A stretch of 64,000 nucleotides of DNA from Methylobacterium adhaesivum (GTDB lineage: Bacteria > Pseudomonadota > Alphaproteobacteria > Rhizobiales > Beijerinckiaceae): assembly GCF_022179065.1 (NCBI RefSeq), contig NZ_BPQD01000028.1, positions 28,285 to 92,284 of the forward strand, read 5' to 3'. This document shows positions 27,308 to 38,399 of the stretch, piece after piece. Numbering within the stretch: the first letter of the stretch is position 1; each line of letters opens with the position of its first letter. The translations under genes were made by a program, and so were the position numbers. The notes under the pieces were generated by a model. It saw only the letters and a program-made list of their open reading frames with translations. It was not told where the DNA came from and did not search any database.

Positions 27308-28480
27308 ATGAAGGCATTGTGCTGGCACGGCAAGGGCGACATCCGGTGCGATACGGTACCGGACCCGAAGATCGAGGATGCCCGCGACGTCATCATCAAG
27401 GTGACGTCGTGCGCCATCTGCGGCTCCGACCTCCACCTCATGGACGGTCAGATGCCGACCATGGAGAGCGGCGACGTTCTCGGCCACGAGTTCATGGGTG
27501 AAGTGGTCGAGGTCGGGACCGGCTTCACCAAGTTCAAGAAGGGCGACCGGATCGTCGTGCCCTTCAACATCAATTGCGGCGAATGCCGCCAGTGCAAGCT
27601 CGGCAACTATTCCGTCTGTCAGCGTTCCAACCGCAACGGCGCCATGGCGGCGGCACAGTTCGGCTACACCACGGCCGGCCTGTTCGGATACTCGCACCTC
27701 ACCGGCGGCTATGCCGGCGGTCAGGCCGAGTACGTACGGGTGCCCATGGCCGATGTCGCCCCCATGCTGGCGCCCGAGGGCATGGACGACGAGCACCTCC
27801 TGTTCCTCACCGACATCCTGCCCACGGGCTGGCAGGGCGCCGAGCATTGCGAGATTCGGGGCGGCGAGAGCATCGCCATCTGGGGCGCGGGGCCCGTCGG
27901 CCTGTTCACGATCCAGTCGGCGAAGATCATGGGGGCCGAACGCATCATCGTCATCGAGACGGTGCCCGAGCGCATCGCGCTGGCGCGCAAATCCGGCGCC
28001 ACCGACATCATCGACTTCATGAAGGAAGACGTGTTCGAGCGGATCAAGGAGATCACCAAGGGCGAGGGCGCCGACGCCGTCATCGACTGTGTCGGGATGG
28101 AGGCCACCGCCGGCCACGGCGTCGCCGGGATCATCAGCACCCTGCAGGAGAAGCTCACCTCGACGGAGCGGCCCTACGTTCTCATGGAGGCGATCAAGGC
28201 CGTGCGTCCCTGCGGCATCGTCTCGATCCCGGGCGTCTATGGTGGCCCGCTGCCCATCAACATGGGATCGATCGTCCAGAAGGGCCTGACCCTCAAGAGT
28301 GGCCAGACCCACGTGAAACGCTACCTCGAGACCCTGACGAAGCTGATCCAGGCGGGGCGGTTCGACATGACGTCGATGATCACCCACCGCTCGACGGACC
28401 TCGCCGACGGCCCCGACCTCTACAAGACGTTCCGCGACAAGAAGGACGGCTGCGTCAAGGTGGTGTTCCACCCGAACTGA
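27308..28480 (+). CDS. Zinc-dependent alcohol dehydrogenase (MDR, formaldehyde-dehydrogenase-like)
   Basis: 390 residues. Catalytic zinc ligands C38, H60 and E61 (ICGSDLH, GHEFMG) and the structural zinc loop C90-x2-C93-x2-C96-x7-C104 are intact. The Rossmann motif WGAGPVGLF is near 195. The long insert and the late QTHVKRYLETL segment resemble glutathione-independent formaldehyde dehydrogenase-like MDR proteins; the natural substrate is not known. The ATG at 27308 has AAAAGG upstream; an ATG nine bases earlier overlaps that sequence. It is followed by a small unknown gene. Confidence 0.9.
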   Translation: MKALCWHGKGDIRCDTVPDPKIEDARDVIIKVTSCAICGSDLHLMDGQMPTMESGDVLGHEFMGEVVEVGTGFTKFKKGDRIVVPFNINCGECRQCKLGNYSVCQRSNRNGAMAAAQFGYTTAGLFGYSHLTGGYAGGQAEYVRVPMADVAPMLAPEGMDDEHLLFLTDILPTGWQGAEHCEIRGGESIAIWGAGPVGLFTIQSAKIMGAERIIVIETVPERIALARKSGATDIIDFMKEDVFERIKEITKGEGADAVIDCVGMEATAGHGVAGIISTLQEKLTSTERPYVLMEAIKAVRPCGIVSIPGVYGGPLPINMGSIVQKGLTLKSGQTHVKRYLETLTKLIQAGRFDMTSMITHRSTDLADGPDLYKTFRDKKDGCVKVVFHPN

Positions 28481-28575
28481 GCGCACGGGACGGTGCTGCG
28501 CAGGACGCCTGGACCGGGATCGCATCCGGTTCAGGATCGTTGCCGTCACGGCGACGGCGGGTGAAGGAAAGCGGA

Positions 28576-28851
28576 ATGGCGTTCAAGGCGAAGTCGGCGT
28601 CGGAGACCAAGGCGGCGGACCTCGCCGGTGCCCTTGTCCGGATCGCCGACCGGGAGGGCGCACCGCTCCGGATCGGCGTCGACGAATTGCGACGGGGCAA
28701 CCCGCGCCTGACGCCGCTCGCCATCGGCCAGATGTTTCGCAAGCATCGCGACATTCTGGACGCCGCCCTTTCGGAGCGGGGTTACGTCCTTCTGGATTAC
28801 GCCGATCAGGGAACGGGCCTCGGCATGGCGTTCTCCATCGACCCCGCGTGA
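28576..28851 (+). CDS. Hypothetical small protein
   Basis: 91 residues: a Lys/Ala-rich start (MAFKAKSASETKAADLAGAL), a central RIGVDELRRGNPRLTPLAIGQMF that looks like a small DNA-binding-type helical domain, and a C-terminal strand-rich end (YVLLDYADQGTGLGMAF). GAAGGAAAG precedes the ATG at 28576. No family is recognised; the helical middle is only suggestive. The stop codon lies inside a terminator-like hairpin shared with the convergent molybdenum hydroxylase gene. Confidence 0.6.
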   Translation: MAFKAKSASETKAADLAGALVRIADREGAPLRIGVDELRRGNPRLTPLAIGQMFRKHRDILDAALSERGYVLLDYADQGTGLGMAFSIDPA

Positions 28852-28860
28852 GACGCGGGG
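28842..28860. terminator. Hairpin between convergent genes
   Basis: CCCCGCGT and ACGCGGGG form an 8-bp perfect stem with a GAG loop. It overlaps the stop codon at 28849-28851 and precedes the convergent gene terminus at 28869. It lacks a U-run. Confidence 0.45.
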
Positions 28861-28868
28861 CCGTTCGA

Positions 28869-31088
28869 TTACACGCCCTTGAGGCCGTCGAGATCGAGGG
28901 GTAGGGAGCGAAGACGCCGGCCGGTGGCGGCAAAAACGGCGTTCGAGATGGCCGGGGCGATCACCGGCACGCCCGGTTCGCCGATGCCCGTGGGGGCCGC
29001 GGTGGAGGGCATGATGTGGACTTCGACCACCGGCATCTCGCTCATGCGGGTCGGCTCGTAGGTGTCGAAGTTCCGCTCCTGCACCACGCCGTCCTTGAGG
29101 GTGATCCGGTTGCGCAGGACCGAAGAGAGGGCAAAGCCCACGGCCCCCTCGACCTGAGCCCGGATGATGTCCGGATTGACCGCGATGCCGACGTCGACGG
29201 CGGCGACGATGCGGTTCACCTTCACCTTCGCCCCCTCCGTCGTCACCTCGGCCACCATGGCGACGTAGGAGCCGAAGGATTCGTGGGCCGCGACGCCGAA
29301 GCCGTGGCCCTTGCCGCCGTCCGCCTTGCCCGGCGACCGGGCTGCCCAGCCGGCCTTCTCGGCGGCGAGCGACAGGACGCCCGACAGGCGCGGGGCGCTC
29401 TTCAGCATGCCGAGGCGATAGGCGACGGGGTCGGCGCCCGCCGCGTGGGCGAGCTCGTCGACGAACACCTCCATGGCCTGGGCCGTGTGGGTGTGGCCGA
29501 CGGAGCGCCACCACAACACCGGCACGCCCTCGCGGGCGTTGTGCACCTCGAACCGGTAGGCCGGCAGGGCATAGGGGGTGTCGGACGCGCCTTCGATGGA
29601 GGTCGAATCGATGCCGTCCTTCACCAGCATCGCCTCGAAGGGCGAACCGATCATGATCGACTTGCCGATCATGCGATGCTCCCAGCCGACCACGGCGCCG
29701 GCGGCGTCGAGACCGGCCCGAAGCTTGTGCACGACCATGGGACGGTAATAGCCCCCGGCCATGTCGTCCTCGCGGGTCCAGACGAGGTGGACCGGGGCCT
29801 TGCCCCCCGTGGCCTTCACGATGGCGGCCGTCTCGGCGAAGTAATCGGCGCCCGGCGTCGCGCGCCGGCCGAACGATCCGCCGGCCCATTGGGTGTGCAG
29901 GCGAACCTTGTCGGTGGTCACCCCGAGGGTGGCGGCGACGACGGCCTGCTCGATGGTCTGGATCTGACAGCCGGCGAAGACGTCGTAGGTGCCGTCGGGC
30001 GCCCGCTCGATGGTGGCGTTGAGGGGCTCCAGGGCCGCGTGCGCGAGGTAGGGGAAGGTGAATTCCGCCTCCAGCACCTTGGCGGCCCCCGCGATGGCGC
30101 CGCCTGCGTCGCCGCGCCGGGACGCCACGAGGCCGGGACTTTTCAGGCGCTCGCGATACTCGGCGAGGATCGCGTCGGAAGAGCGGGTCTCGGCGCCCGA
30201 ATCGTCCCAGGTCACCTCCAGGACCTCGCGGCCCTTCATGGCCGACCACGTGTCCTTGGCGATGACCGCCACGCCCGTGGGGATCGTCACCACGTCGAGG
30301 ACGCCCGGCATGGCGCGGGCGGCCTTGCTGTTCACGGCCGCCACCACGCCGCCGAAGCGGGGCGCGTGCAGCACCACGGCCGTGACCTGACCGGGACGCC
30401 GGATGTCCATGGCATAGGTGGCGCTGCCGTCGGTCTTGGCCGTCGAATCGAGGCGCGGCACCTTGGTGCCGATGAGCGTCCACTGGCCGGGCTGCTTGAG
30501 GGTGGGCTCCTGCGGCACCGGTTGTGCCGCCGCGGCCTCGGCCAGCTCGCCGAAGCGCGCCTGCCGGTTCGAGGCGGCGTGGCGCACCGTGCCGTTCGAG
30601 ACGGTGATCTCGCCGGCCGGAACCGTCCAGCGCTCGGCGGCGGAGGCCACCAGCATGGCGCGGGCGGCGGCGCCGGCCCGGCGCAGCTGCAACCAGGAAT
30701 TGGCGATGGCCGTTGAGCCGCCCGTCCCCTGGACGGGTCCCATGAGCAGGTTGTTGTAGAGCGCCGCATCCGCTGGGGCGAAGGCGGTGCGGACGGTCGC
30801 CCAGTCGGCGTCGAGTTCGTCGGCCAGGATCGTGGCGAGACCCGTGGTGTTGCCCTGGCCCATGTCGAGGTGCTTGATCATCACCGTGACGGAATCGTCG
30901 GCGGCGATCCGTACGAAGGCGTTGGGCTGGGGCCGGCCGCCGGTGAGATCGGGCCCGCCGGCCGCGCGGGCTTGGCGCGGGCCGCCCAGGTTGAAGCCGA
31001 TGAGGAGCGCGCCCGTCGTGGCGGCGACGCCCCCCAGGAAGGCGCGGCGGGACGGGACGGTCTCGAGGGCCTGGCGGACCTTCGGCAT
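28869..31088 (-). CDS. Molybdopterin-binding subunit of a xanthine dehydrogenase-family oxidoreductase (IorB-like), Tat-exported
   Basis: 739 residues. The N-terminus [20 protein letters not shown] is a twin-arginine signal, so the enzyme probably acts in the periplasm. Two molybdenum-domain halves are visible ([22 protein letters not shown], the [17 protein letters not shown] and [13 protein letters not shown] stretches, and C-terminal [19 protein letters not shown]). This is the isoquinoline-1-oxidoreductase/aldehyde-oxidase-like arrangement, in which the FAD subunit is absent and electrons go to a cytochrome. The substrate is unknown. It is downstream of its [2Fe-2S] subunit by 59 bases. 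ATG at 31088. Confidence 0.9.
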   Translation of the reverse strand: MPKVRQALETVPSRRAFLGGVAATTGALLIGFNLGGPRQARAAGGPDLTGGRPQPNAFVRIAADDSVTVMIKHLDMGQGNTTGLATILADELDADWATVRTAFAPADAALYNNLLMGPVQGTGGSTAIANSWLQLRRAGAAARAMLVASAAERWTVPAGEITVSNGTVRHAASNRQARFGELAEAAAAQPVPQEPTLKQPGQWTLIGTKVPRLDSTAKTDGSATYAMDIRRPGQVTAVVLHAPRFGGVVAAVNSKAARAMPGVLDVVTIPTGVAVIAKDTWSAMKGREVLEVTWDDSGAETRSSDAILAEYRERLKSPGLVASRRGDAGGAIAGAAKVLEAEFTFPYLAHAALEPLNATIERAPDGTYDVFAGCQIQTIEQAVVAATLGVTTDKVRLHTQWAGGSFGRRATPGADYFAETAAIVKATGGKAPVHLVWTREDDMAGGYYRPMVVHKLRAGLDAAGAVVGWEHRMIGKSIMIGSPFEAMLVKDGIDSTSIEGASDTPYALPAYRFEVHNAREGVPVLWWRSVGHTHTAQAMEVFVDELAHAAGADPVAYRLGMLKSAPRLSGVLSLAAEKAGWAARSPGKADGGKGHGFGVAAHESFGSYVAMVAEVTTEGAKVKVNRIVAAVDVGIAVNPDIIRAQVEGAVGFALSSVLRNRITLKDGVVQERNFDTYEPTRMSEMPVVEVHIMPSTAAPTGIGEPGVPVIAPAISNAVFAATGRRLRSLPLDLDGLKGV

Positions 31089-31147
31089 GGCGGGCTCCAA
31101 TTCGGACGGGTCGTATCAGGCGGGTCTTGGTTCGGGCCGGCGGACAA

Positions 31148-31603
31148 TCAGGCGAGGCTGCGGGCCGCCTCGTGGATCGCCGCGCGGATGCGCTGGTAGG
31201 TGCCGCAGCGGCAGACGTTGCCGTCCATGGCCCCGTCGATCTCTGCATCCGTCGGCTTGGCCTTGTCGGACAGGAGACCGATGGCCGACATCATCTGGCC
31301 GGACTGGCAGTAGCCGCACTGAACCACGTCGAGACCGCGCCAAGCCGTCCGCACGGCGTCGGCGACGCGCCCCGACACGCCCTCGATGGTGGTGACCTTG
31401 GCCTCGCCGATGTCGCCGATCCGTGTCTGGCAGGCGCGCACGGGCTGGCCGTCGAGGTGGACTGTACAGGCCCCGCATTGCGCGATGCCGCAGCCGTACT
31501 TGGTGCCGGTCTTGTCGAGATGATCGCGCAACACCCACAGGAGCGGCGTCTCGGGATCGGCCTCGATGCTGTGAGCGACGCCGTTGACGGTCAGCTTCAC
31601 CAT
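31148..31603 (-). CDS. [2Fe-2S]-binding subunit of the molybdenum hydroxylase (IorA-like)
   Basis: 151 residues. A plant-type ferredoxin cluster is bound by C38, C43, C46 and C58 (CGIAQCGAC...C). A second four-helix cluster is bound by C96, C99, C131 and C133 (QCGYCQSGQ, NVCRCGTY). Together they wire the molybdenum centre to the electron acceptor. No signal peptide is present; it is expected to be carried out folded with its Tat-signal partner. AGGAG precedes the ATG at 31603. First gene of a two-gene operon; divergent from a histidine kinase. Confidence 0.94.
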   Translation of the reverse strand: MVKLTVNGVAHSIEADPETPLLWVLRDHLDKTGTKYGCGIAQCGACTVHLDGQPVRACQTRIGDIGEAKVTTIEGVSGRVADAVRTAWRGLDVVQCGYCQSGQMMSAIGLLSDKAKPTDAEIDGAMDGNVCRCGTYQRIRAAIHEAARSLA

Positions 31604-31858
31604 GGGTCGTGCTCCTGGCTCGCGTTCTGGAACGAGGCTAAACTGCAAAATACGTTATCCATGTGCGTCATCACACGTCGCCGACCCACCCTGCGGATGA
31701 GAGACGGGCACGCTGTCGTCGTGCGGAATCGAGACAATGCGAAGGAATACGGCAGGTCGTTTTTAACACATCGGGGCCACTTTAACCCCGGTCGTATTCC
31801 GACATGCCCGCGCTCACCCCGATCGCGGCACCCCTTCGTGTGATCCTGCAAGACGGCA

Positions 31859-33427
<1,569 letters not shown>

Positions 33428-33562
33428 ACCCCGTCCGAGCGAGGCCTCGGGCCGAGGTCGGGCGCGGAGCCTCCCGCAAAAACCGCATGGCCCGCCCGTT
33501 GCTTTCCCGTATCGTGTCATCGCGTCGGCCGGCCCGGTCGCGGGATACGGAGTTCGCGGACG

Positions 33563-34909
33563 ATGGGTCGGACGGATCGCACCACGCTCGCCCCGCCATC
33601 CCTCGAGCGGCAACAGCTGGACGCGGCCTATCGCCGGATCACCTGGCGGCTGCTTCCGTTCCTGATGACCCTGTGGATCCTGTCCTGGATCGACCGGGTC
33701 AACATCGGATTCGCCAAGCTGCAGATGCTCGCCGACCTACGGTTCAGCGAGACCATCTACGGCATCGGCGCGGGCATCTTCTTCCTCGGGTACTTCCTCT
33801 GCGAGGTTCCGAGCAATCTCCTCCTGGAGCATATCGGCGCCCGCCGGACCATCGCGCGCATCACCTTCCTGTGGGGCGCCTGCTGCGTGGCGATGATGTT
33901 CGTGACCACGCCGGCCGGATTCTACGTGCTGCGCTTCCTGCTCGGCGTGTTCGAGGCCGGGTTCTATCCCGGCGTGATCCTGTTCCTGACCTACTGGTAC
34001 CCGACGGAACGGCGCGCGCGGGTGTTCGGCCTGTTCATGTCGGCCTCGGCCCTGGCCGGAGTCATCGGCGGCCCCCTCGCCGGCGCGATCATGACTGGAC
34101 TCGACGGCGTGAACGGCTGGGCCGGCTGGCAATGGGTGTTCCTCATCGAGGGAATCCCGTCGATCCTCGCCGGCCTCGTCACCCTGGTCTACCTCACCGA
34201 CCGGCCCGCGAAGGCCGGCTGGCTCACCCCCGTGCAGAAGGCTCTGGTGGAAACCGACCTCGCCCGCGACGCGGCGGCCCTGGGACCGCGCGAGCATCGC
34301 ATCCTCGCCTCCCTCAAGGATGCCCGCGTCTGGCAGTGCATCGCGATCTTCTTCTGCATCGTCACCGCCAACTCGGCCCTCACCTTCTTCGGGCCGAGCG
34401 TGGTGCGGGAGGCGGGGTTCACCGATCCGCTCACCATCGGCTGGATCATGTCGGGGGCCTATCTCTGCGGCGGCGCCGGGATGATCTTCAACGGGCTGCA
34501 TTCCGACCGCTCCGGCGAGTCGCGGCTGCATTGCGGCGCGCCCGCCCTCGTCGGTGCAGCCGCCATCCTGCTCCTCGGATTCCTCGTGCCGGTGAGCCCA
34601 GGCCTCTCCGTCGTCGCCCTGACGGTGGCCATCGTCGGCACCATGAGCGCGATCCCGGTGTTCTGGCAGATCCCCGGACGATTCCTGGCCGGGTCCGCCG
34701 CCGCCGCCGGCATCGCGCTGATCAATTCGGTGGCCAATCTCGCGGGCTTCGGCGCCCCGGCGGCCATGGGGTACCTGCGCGAGCACACGGGCTCCGTCGC
34801 CACCGGCCTCTGGATCGTGGCCGCCTTCGAGGCCGCCGCCCTCGTCCTCATCCTCGCCTTCGTCCCGCCCCGGGCGCCCGCCCCGGAACGCCGCGTCGCG
34901 GCGGCCTGA
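33563..34909 (+). CDS. MFS transporter, anion:cation symporter (ACS) family
   Basis: 448 residues with twelve predicted membrane helices. SWIDRVNIGFAKLQM in the first loop and GVFEAGFYPGVILFLTYWYP in helices 4-5 are hallmarks of the ACS family (phthalate, tartrate, allantoate and vitamin permeases), which import organic anions with protons. The neighbours downstream encode ureide pathway enzymes with the same orientation, so a purine-derived anion is a plausible substrate, but this is inference. ATG at 33563. Confidence 0.9.
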   Translation: MGRTDRTTLAPPSLERQQLDAAYRRITWRLLPFLMTLWILSWIDRVNIGFAKLQMLADLRFSETIYGIGAGIFFLGYFLCEVPSNLLLEHIGARRTIARITFLWGACCVAMMFVTTPAGFYVLRFLLGVFEAGFYPGVILFLTYWYPTERRARVFGLFMSASALAGVIGGPLAGAIMTGLDGVNGWAGWQWVFLIEGIPSILAGLVTLVYLTDRPAKAGWLTPVQKALVETDLARDAAALGPREHRILASLKDARVWQCIAIFFCIVTANSALTFFGPSVVREAGFTDPLTIGWIMSGAYLCGGAGMIFNGLHSDRSGESRLHCGAPALVGAAAILLLGFLVPVSPGLSVVALTVAIVGTMSAIPVFWQIPGRFLAGSAAAAGIALINSVANLAGFGAPAAMGYLREHTGSVATGLWIVAAFEAAALVLILAFVPPRAPAPERRVAAA

Positions 34910-34938
34910 ACGGCATCGCGTGCTCAAGGAGCCTTTTC

Positions 34939-35454
34939 ATGGATCGACAAGCCCTGACACGTCGCAGCCTCGTCGGCGTCGGACTCGGCGGGGCCGCCAT
35001 GGCCGCCGCCCCCGGTGTCCTGGCGCAGGCGAACCCGCCTCCGGCCGACCCGGCCAGGCCGGGGACGCTGACCACGGCTCCGGTCTCGCAGGCGGGCCTC
35101 GGGCCGCGCCTGACGCTGCACGCCATCGACAACTTCCACGGTACGCCCGGTGCCGGGATGGTCTGCGATCTCTCGATCCGCGAGGGCGACACCTACCGGC
35201 CGATCAAGACGGTCACCACCGCCGCCAACGGCCGCACGCCCGAGCCCCTCCTGTCGGAGGACGCCTTGAGGGTCGGCCACTACGAACTGCTCCTGCATTT
35301 CGAGGAGTACTTCGCCCGAACCGGCGCCAGCCTGCCGAGCCCGAACTTCCTCGGCCTCGTCCCCGTGCGCTTCGTCATCCGGGACGCGAGCCAGCGCTAC
35401 CACCTGCCGGTGCTGTTCACGCCGTGGGGCTATTCCTACTATCGCGGCAGCTGA
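34939..35454 (+). CDS. Exported transthyretin-like protein (5-hydroxyisourate hydrolase paralogue)
   Basis: 171 residues. The N-terminus LTRRSLVGVGLGGAAMAAAPG with the cleavage-like VLAQA is a Tat/Sec-type signal, so the mature domain is periplasmic. The C-terminal ~115 residues align with HIUase. H61 (TLHAIDN), R99 (NGRTPEP), H155 (RYHLPVLFTP) and the terminal YYRGS correspond to H7, R45, H101 and YRGS of the cytosolic UraH next door. All catalytic positions are kept, so it may hydrolyse 5-hydroxyisourate in the periplasm. AAGGAG precedes the ATG at 34939. It lies 29 bases after the MFS gene and 46 before uraH. Confidence 0.85.
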   Translation: MDRQALTRRSLVGVGLGGAAMAAAPGVLAQANPPPADPARPGTLTTAPVSQAGLGPRLTLHAIDNFHGTPGAGMVCDLSIREGDTYRPIKTVTTAANGRTPEPLLSEDALRVGHYELLLHFEEYFARTGASLPSPNFLGLVPVRFVIRDASQRYHLPVLFTPWGYSYYRGS

Positions 35455-35500
35455 CGCGACCGCCCCCGATCGACCCTTCCCCCAGGAGAAACGAGCCCCC

Positions 35501-35854
35501 ATGGCCGGTATCACCACACACGTGCTCGACGCGGATCGCGGACGCCCGGCGCCGGGGGTGCGCATCGATTTCTCGGTGATGGAAGACGGCGCGTGGCGCC
35601 ACGTCAAATCCGTCGTCACCAATGCGGATGGGCGCACCGACGCGCCGATCCTGCCCGGAACCGAAGCCAGGATCGGCCAATACCAGCTCGAATTCCACAT
35701 CGACGCCTATCTCAAGGCCAAGCCCGGCGTCACGGAAGCCGACATCTTCGTCGACAATCCGGTGGTGCGCTTCTCGGTCTCCGACGTGAAGCAGCACTAT
35801 CACGTGCCGATGCTGTGCACGCCCGGCAACTGCACGACCTATCGCGGGAGCTGA
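35501..35854 (+). CDS. uraH: 5-hydroxyisourate hydrolase
   Basis: Converts 5-hydroxyisourate, made from urate, to OHCU. It is a 117-residue tetrameric transthyretin fold with ITTHVLDADRGRPAPG (H7), NADGRTDAPIL (R45), HYHVPMLCTP (H99/H101) and the C-terminal YRGS signature. AGGAG lies upstream of the ATG at 35501. The next gene, uraD, begins four bases on and acts on its product. Urate oxidase itself is not in the window. Confidence 0.96.
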   Translation: MAGITTHVLDADRGRPAPGVRIDFSVMEDGAWRHVKSVVTNADGRTDAPILPGTEARIGQYQLEFHIDAYLKAKPGVTEADIFVDNPVVRFSVSDVKQHYHVPMLCTPGNCTTYRGS

Positions 35855-35857
35855 CGG

Positions 35858-36367
35858 GTGACGACGGATCTGGCGACCCTCAACACCCTCGACCGTGTGG
35901 CCTTCGTCACCCTTCTGGGCGGCGTATTCGAACATGCCGCCTGGGTCGCCGAGGGCGCCTTTACGGCCCGGCCCTTCGCCGACATCGCCGCCCTGCACGG
36001 GGCGATGATGGGCGTAGTGCGGGCGGCGTCGCCGGAGGAGCGCCGGGCGTTCCTCAACGGCCACCCGGAACTTGCCGGCCCGGAGGCGCGGGCACGCAGC
36101 ATGACGGCCGATTCGGTGAGCGAGCAGGGCAGCGCCGCCCTCGACCGCATGCCCCAGGCGGATGCGAACGCCTTCGACCGGCTGAACGCCGCCTATCGCG
36201 GGAAGTTCGGCTTTCCCTTCATCGTGGCCGTGCGGGGCCGCGACCGGGCCGAAATCCTGCGGATCTTCGAAGCGCGCGTGCTTCGGGGCGAAGCGGAGGA
36301 GGAGGCGACGGCCCTCGACGAGATCGCCCTCATCACTCGGATGCGCCTCGACCGCCTGCTCGCCTGA
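35858..36367 (+). CDS. uraD: OHCU decarboxylase
   Basis: Decarboxylates 2-oxo-4-hydroxy-4-carboxy-5-ureidoimidazoline to S-allantoin, the step after UraH. 169 helical residues with GGVFEHAAWVAEGA (family FExxPWVAE), the catalytic H69 in GHPELAGPEA, the SVSEQGSA motif with E89, and FGFPFIVAVRG. GTG start at 35858, close behind uraH, so translation is probably coupled. It is convergent with cobT, whose stop is seven bases beyond. Confidence 0.94.
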   Translation: MTTDLATLNTLDRVAFVTLLGGVFEHAAWVAEGAFTARPFADIAALHGAMMGVVRAASPEERRAFLNGHPELAGPEARARSMTADSVSEQGSAALDRMPQADANAFDRLNAAYRGKFGFPFIVAVRGRDRAEILRIFEARVLRGEAEEEATALDEIALITRMRLDRLLA

Positions 36368-36373
36368 GGCGCC

Positions 36374-37429
36374 CTACCCCGCCGAACGTTCCGACACGCC
36401 GGCCTGCGCGAAGGTCGCCATGTCGCGGTGGCAGGCGAGCGCCCCCTTGAGCAGGCCGATGGCGAGGGCGGCGCCGGAGCCTTCACCCAGCCGCATGCCC
36501 AGCGCCAGGAGCGGCACGAGGCCGAGGCGTTCGAGCACGTCGGCGTGTGCCCCCTCGGCCGAAACGTGGCCAGCGAGGCAATGGTCGAGGAGCGATGGAT
36601 CGAGGGCGTGCAGCACCGCGGCGGCGGCGGTGGCGACGTAGCCGTCGAGGACAACCGGCACCCGCTGCAGGCGCGCGGCGAGGATGGCGCCGGCCATGGC
36701 GGCGATCTCCCGGCCGCCGAGGCGGGCGAGAACCTCCAGGGGATCGTCGAGGTGGCCGGCATGGTGGGCGAGCGCCGCCTCGACGGCGGCGACCTTACGG
36801 GCGAGACCTGGATCGTCGACGCCCGTGCCGCGCCCGACCCAGTGGGCCGGCGCGCCGCCGTAGAGGGCGGCGTAGATCGCCGCCGCGATGGTGGTGTTGC
36901 CGATGCCCATCTCGCCGACCGCCAAGCAATCCGTGCCGGCGGCCACCGCCTCCATGCCGAACGCCATGGTGGCGACGCACGCCTTCTCGTCGAAGGCCGG
37001 GCCGGTGGTGATGTCGCCCGTGGGCAGGTCGATGGCGAGATCGAACACCTTAAAGCCGAGGCCGTAGGCGGCGCAGATCTGGTTGATCGCCCCGCCCCCG
37101 GCGGCGAAGTTCTCGAGCATCTGCCGGTTCACCTCCGCCGGATAGGCCGAGACACCGCGCGCGGCGACGCCGTGGCTGCCGGCGAAGACGCAGACCAGGG
37201 GCCGGTCGAGGCTCGGCTGGCCCTTGCCCTGCCAGGCGGCGAGCCAAGCCACGAGATGTTCGAGGCGCCCGAGGGAGCCGGCGGGCTTGGTCAGAGTGGC
37301 GTCGCGCTCGGCCACCATGGCGACGGCGTCCCGGTCCGGCCCGGGCAGGGTCGCGACGAGGTCACGGATATCGTCGAACGGAGTCCGGCCGGCGGGAGGC
37401 TCTTGGGTCTCGGGAGGCTCTTGGGTCAT
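36374..37429 (-). CDS. cobT: Nicotinate-nucleotide--dimethylbenzimidazole phosphoribosyltransferase
   Basis: Makes alpha-ribazole 5'-phosphate for the lower ligand of cobalamin. 351 residues. Motifs: [52 protein letters not shown] and the C-terminal [12 protein letters not shown] with the catalytic glutamate. The start at 37429 encodes [13 protein letters not shown], a short in-frame duplication. The antisense frame is open over the whole gene but is a GC artefact. Divergent from cobS with a 102-base shared promoter region; the two enzymes act in consecutive steps. Confidence 0.95.
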   Translation of the reverse strand: MTQEPPETQEPPAGRTPFDDIRDLVATLPGPDRDAVAMVAERDATLTKPAGSLGRLEHLVAWLAAWQGKGQPSLDRPLVCVFAGSHGVAARGVSAYPAEVNRQMLENFAAGGGAINQICAAYGLGFKVFDLAIDLPTGDITTGPAFDEKACVATMAFGMEAVAAGTDCLAVGEMGIGNTTIAAAIYAALYGGAPAHWVGRGTGVDDPGLARKVAAVEAALAHHAGHLDDPLEVLARLGGREIAAMAGAILAARLQRVPVVLDGYVATAAAAVLHALDPSLLDHCLAGHVSAEGAHADVLERLGLVPLLALGMRLGEGSGAALAIGLLKGALACHRDMATFAQAGVSERSAG

Positions 37430-37531
37430 GGGGCGCGAATCCGGTGGCGGATGCGGCGCCGGGATGGCGGGCCGCCTGTCGCCGGAGCTATAACGTCGGT
37501 GCGAAGTGCGGTGAAGGCGGGGCGTGTGGCA

Positions 37532-38356
37532 ATGGACTTCGAGCGTCCGGGCGAGCCGCCCTTTCCCGGTGCGAGCCTCGTCCATGACTGGGCCGCCTGC
37601 CTGCGGTTCTATTCGCGGCTGCCAGTGCCGCGCCTGCCCGGCGAGGGCGACCCGCACGCCGCACCGGATTTCATCCGCGTGCCCCGGATGCTGCCGCTGG
37701 CCGGCCTCGTCCTCGCCCTGCCGGGCGCCCTCGTGCTGCTGGCGGCCTGGGGCCTCGGCCTCGGGCCGTTCCTCGCCGCGACCCTGGCGGTGGCGACCGG
37801 GGCGCTGATCACCGGCGCCCTCCACGAGGACGGTCTCGCCGACGTCGCCGACGGGTTCGGCGGCGGCACCACCCGCGAGCGGTGCCTGGAGATCATGCGC
37901 GACAGCCGCATCGGGGCCTATGGCGGCGTCGCCCTCGTCCTGGCCCTGGCCCTGCGCATCGGGGCGCTGGCCACCCTCCTCGACCGGACAGGCAGCGTCG
38001 CCGCGCCGGCCCTCATCCTGGCGGCGATCCTGTCGCGGACCGCCGCCCTCGTGCCGATGGTGACGCTCGCGCCCGCCCGCCGCGACGGGGCCGCCGCCGC
38101 CGTGGGGCGGCCGGGGCGGCCCGCCCTGACAGTGGCCGCTTCCCTCGCCGGCGGCCTCGCCCTCCTCGGCGCGCTCCTCGGCCTGCCCTGGCGCGGCCTC
38201 GTCGCGATGATCCTCCTTGCCGCCCTCGGTGCCCTGGCCGTCACGGCCCTCGCCCGGCGCCGGATCGGCGGCCAGACCGGCGACGTGATCGGCGCCTGCC
38301 AGCAGGTGGCCGAGATCGCCGCCCTGCTCGGCCTCGTGGCGGTGGTGCCGGCCTGA
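37532..38356 (+). CDS. cobS: Adenosylcobinamide-GDP ribazoletransferase (cobalamin synthase)
   Basis: Joins adenosylcobinamide-GDP and alpha-ribazole, the final step of cobalamin assembly. It is an integral membrane protein of 274 residues with about six to seven helices. The acidic metal-binding motif is [30 protein letters not shown] and the late [13 protein letters not shown] are family signatures. AAGGCGGGG lies upstream of the ATG at 37532; an in-frame GTG six bases earlier is an alternative. Divergent from cobT. Confidence 0.94.
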   Translation: MDFERPGEPPFPGASLVHDWAACLRFYSRLPVPRLPGEGDPHAAPDFIRVPRMLPLAGLVLALPGALVLLAAWGLGLGPFLAATLAVATGALITGALHEDGLADVADGFGGGTTRERCLEIMRDSRIGAYGGVALVLALALRIGALATLLDRTGSVAAPALILAAILSRTAALVPMVTLAPARRDGAAAAVGRPGRPALTVAASLAGGLALLGALLGLPWRGLVAMILLAALGALAVTALARRRIGGQTGDVIGACQQVAEIAALLGLVAVVPA

Positions 38357-38399
38357 TCGCGACATCGCTTAGGCTTGATCCCATGGCTCGGCCGCTGGC

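Noticed and set aside
29016-30716. A 566-codon frame opposite the molybdenum hydroxylase gene
   Set aside because: Antisense shadow; the sense gene has a Tat signal and family motifs over its whole length.
36428-37531. A long rightward extension of the cobS frame, as if a fusion protein
   Set aside because: The extension is antisense to cobT. The cobS protein begins normally at 37532 with a ribosome binding site.
37430-37531. A cobalamin riboswitch between cobT and cobS
   Set aside because: The 102-base gap is too short for the element plus promoters and lacks the B12-box sequence.
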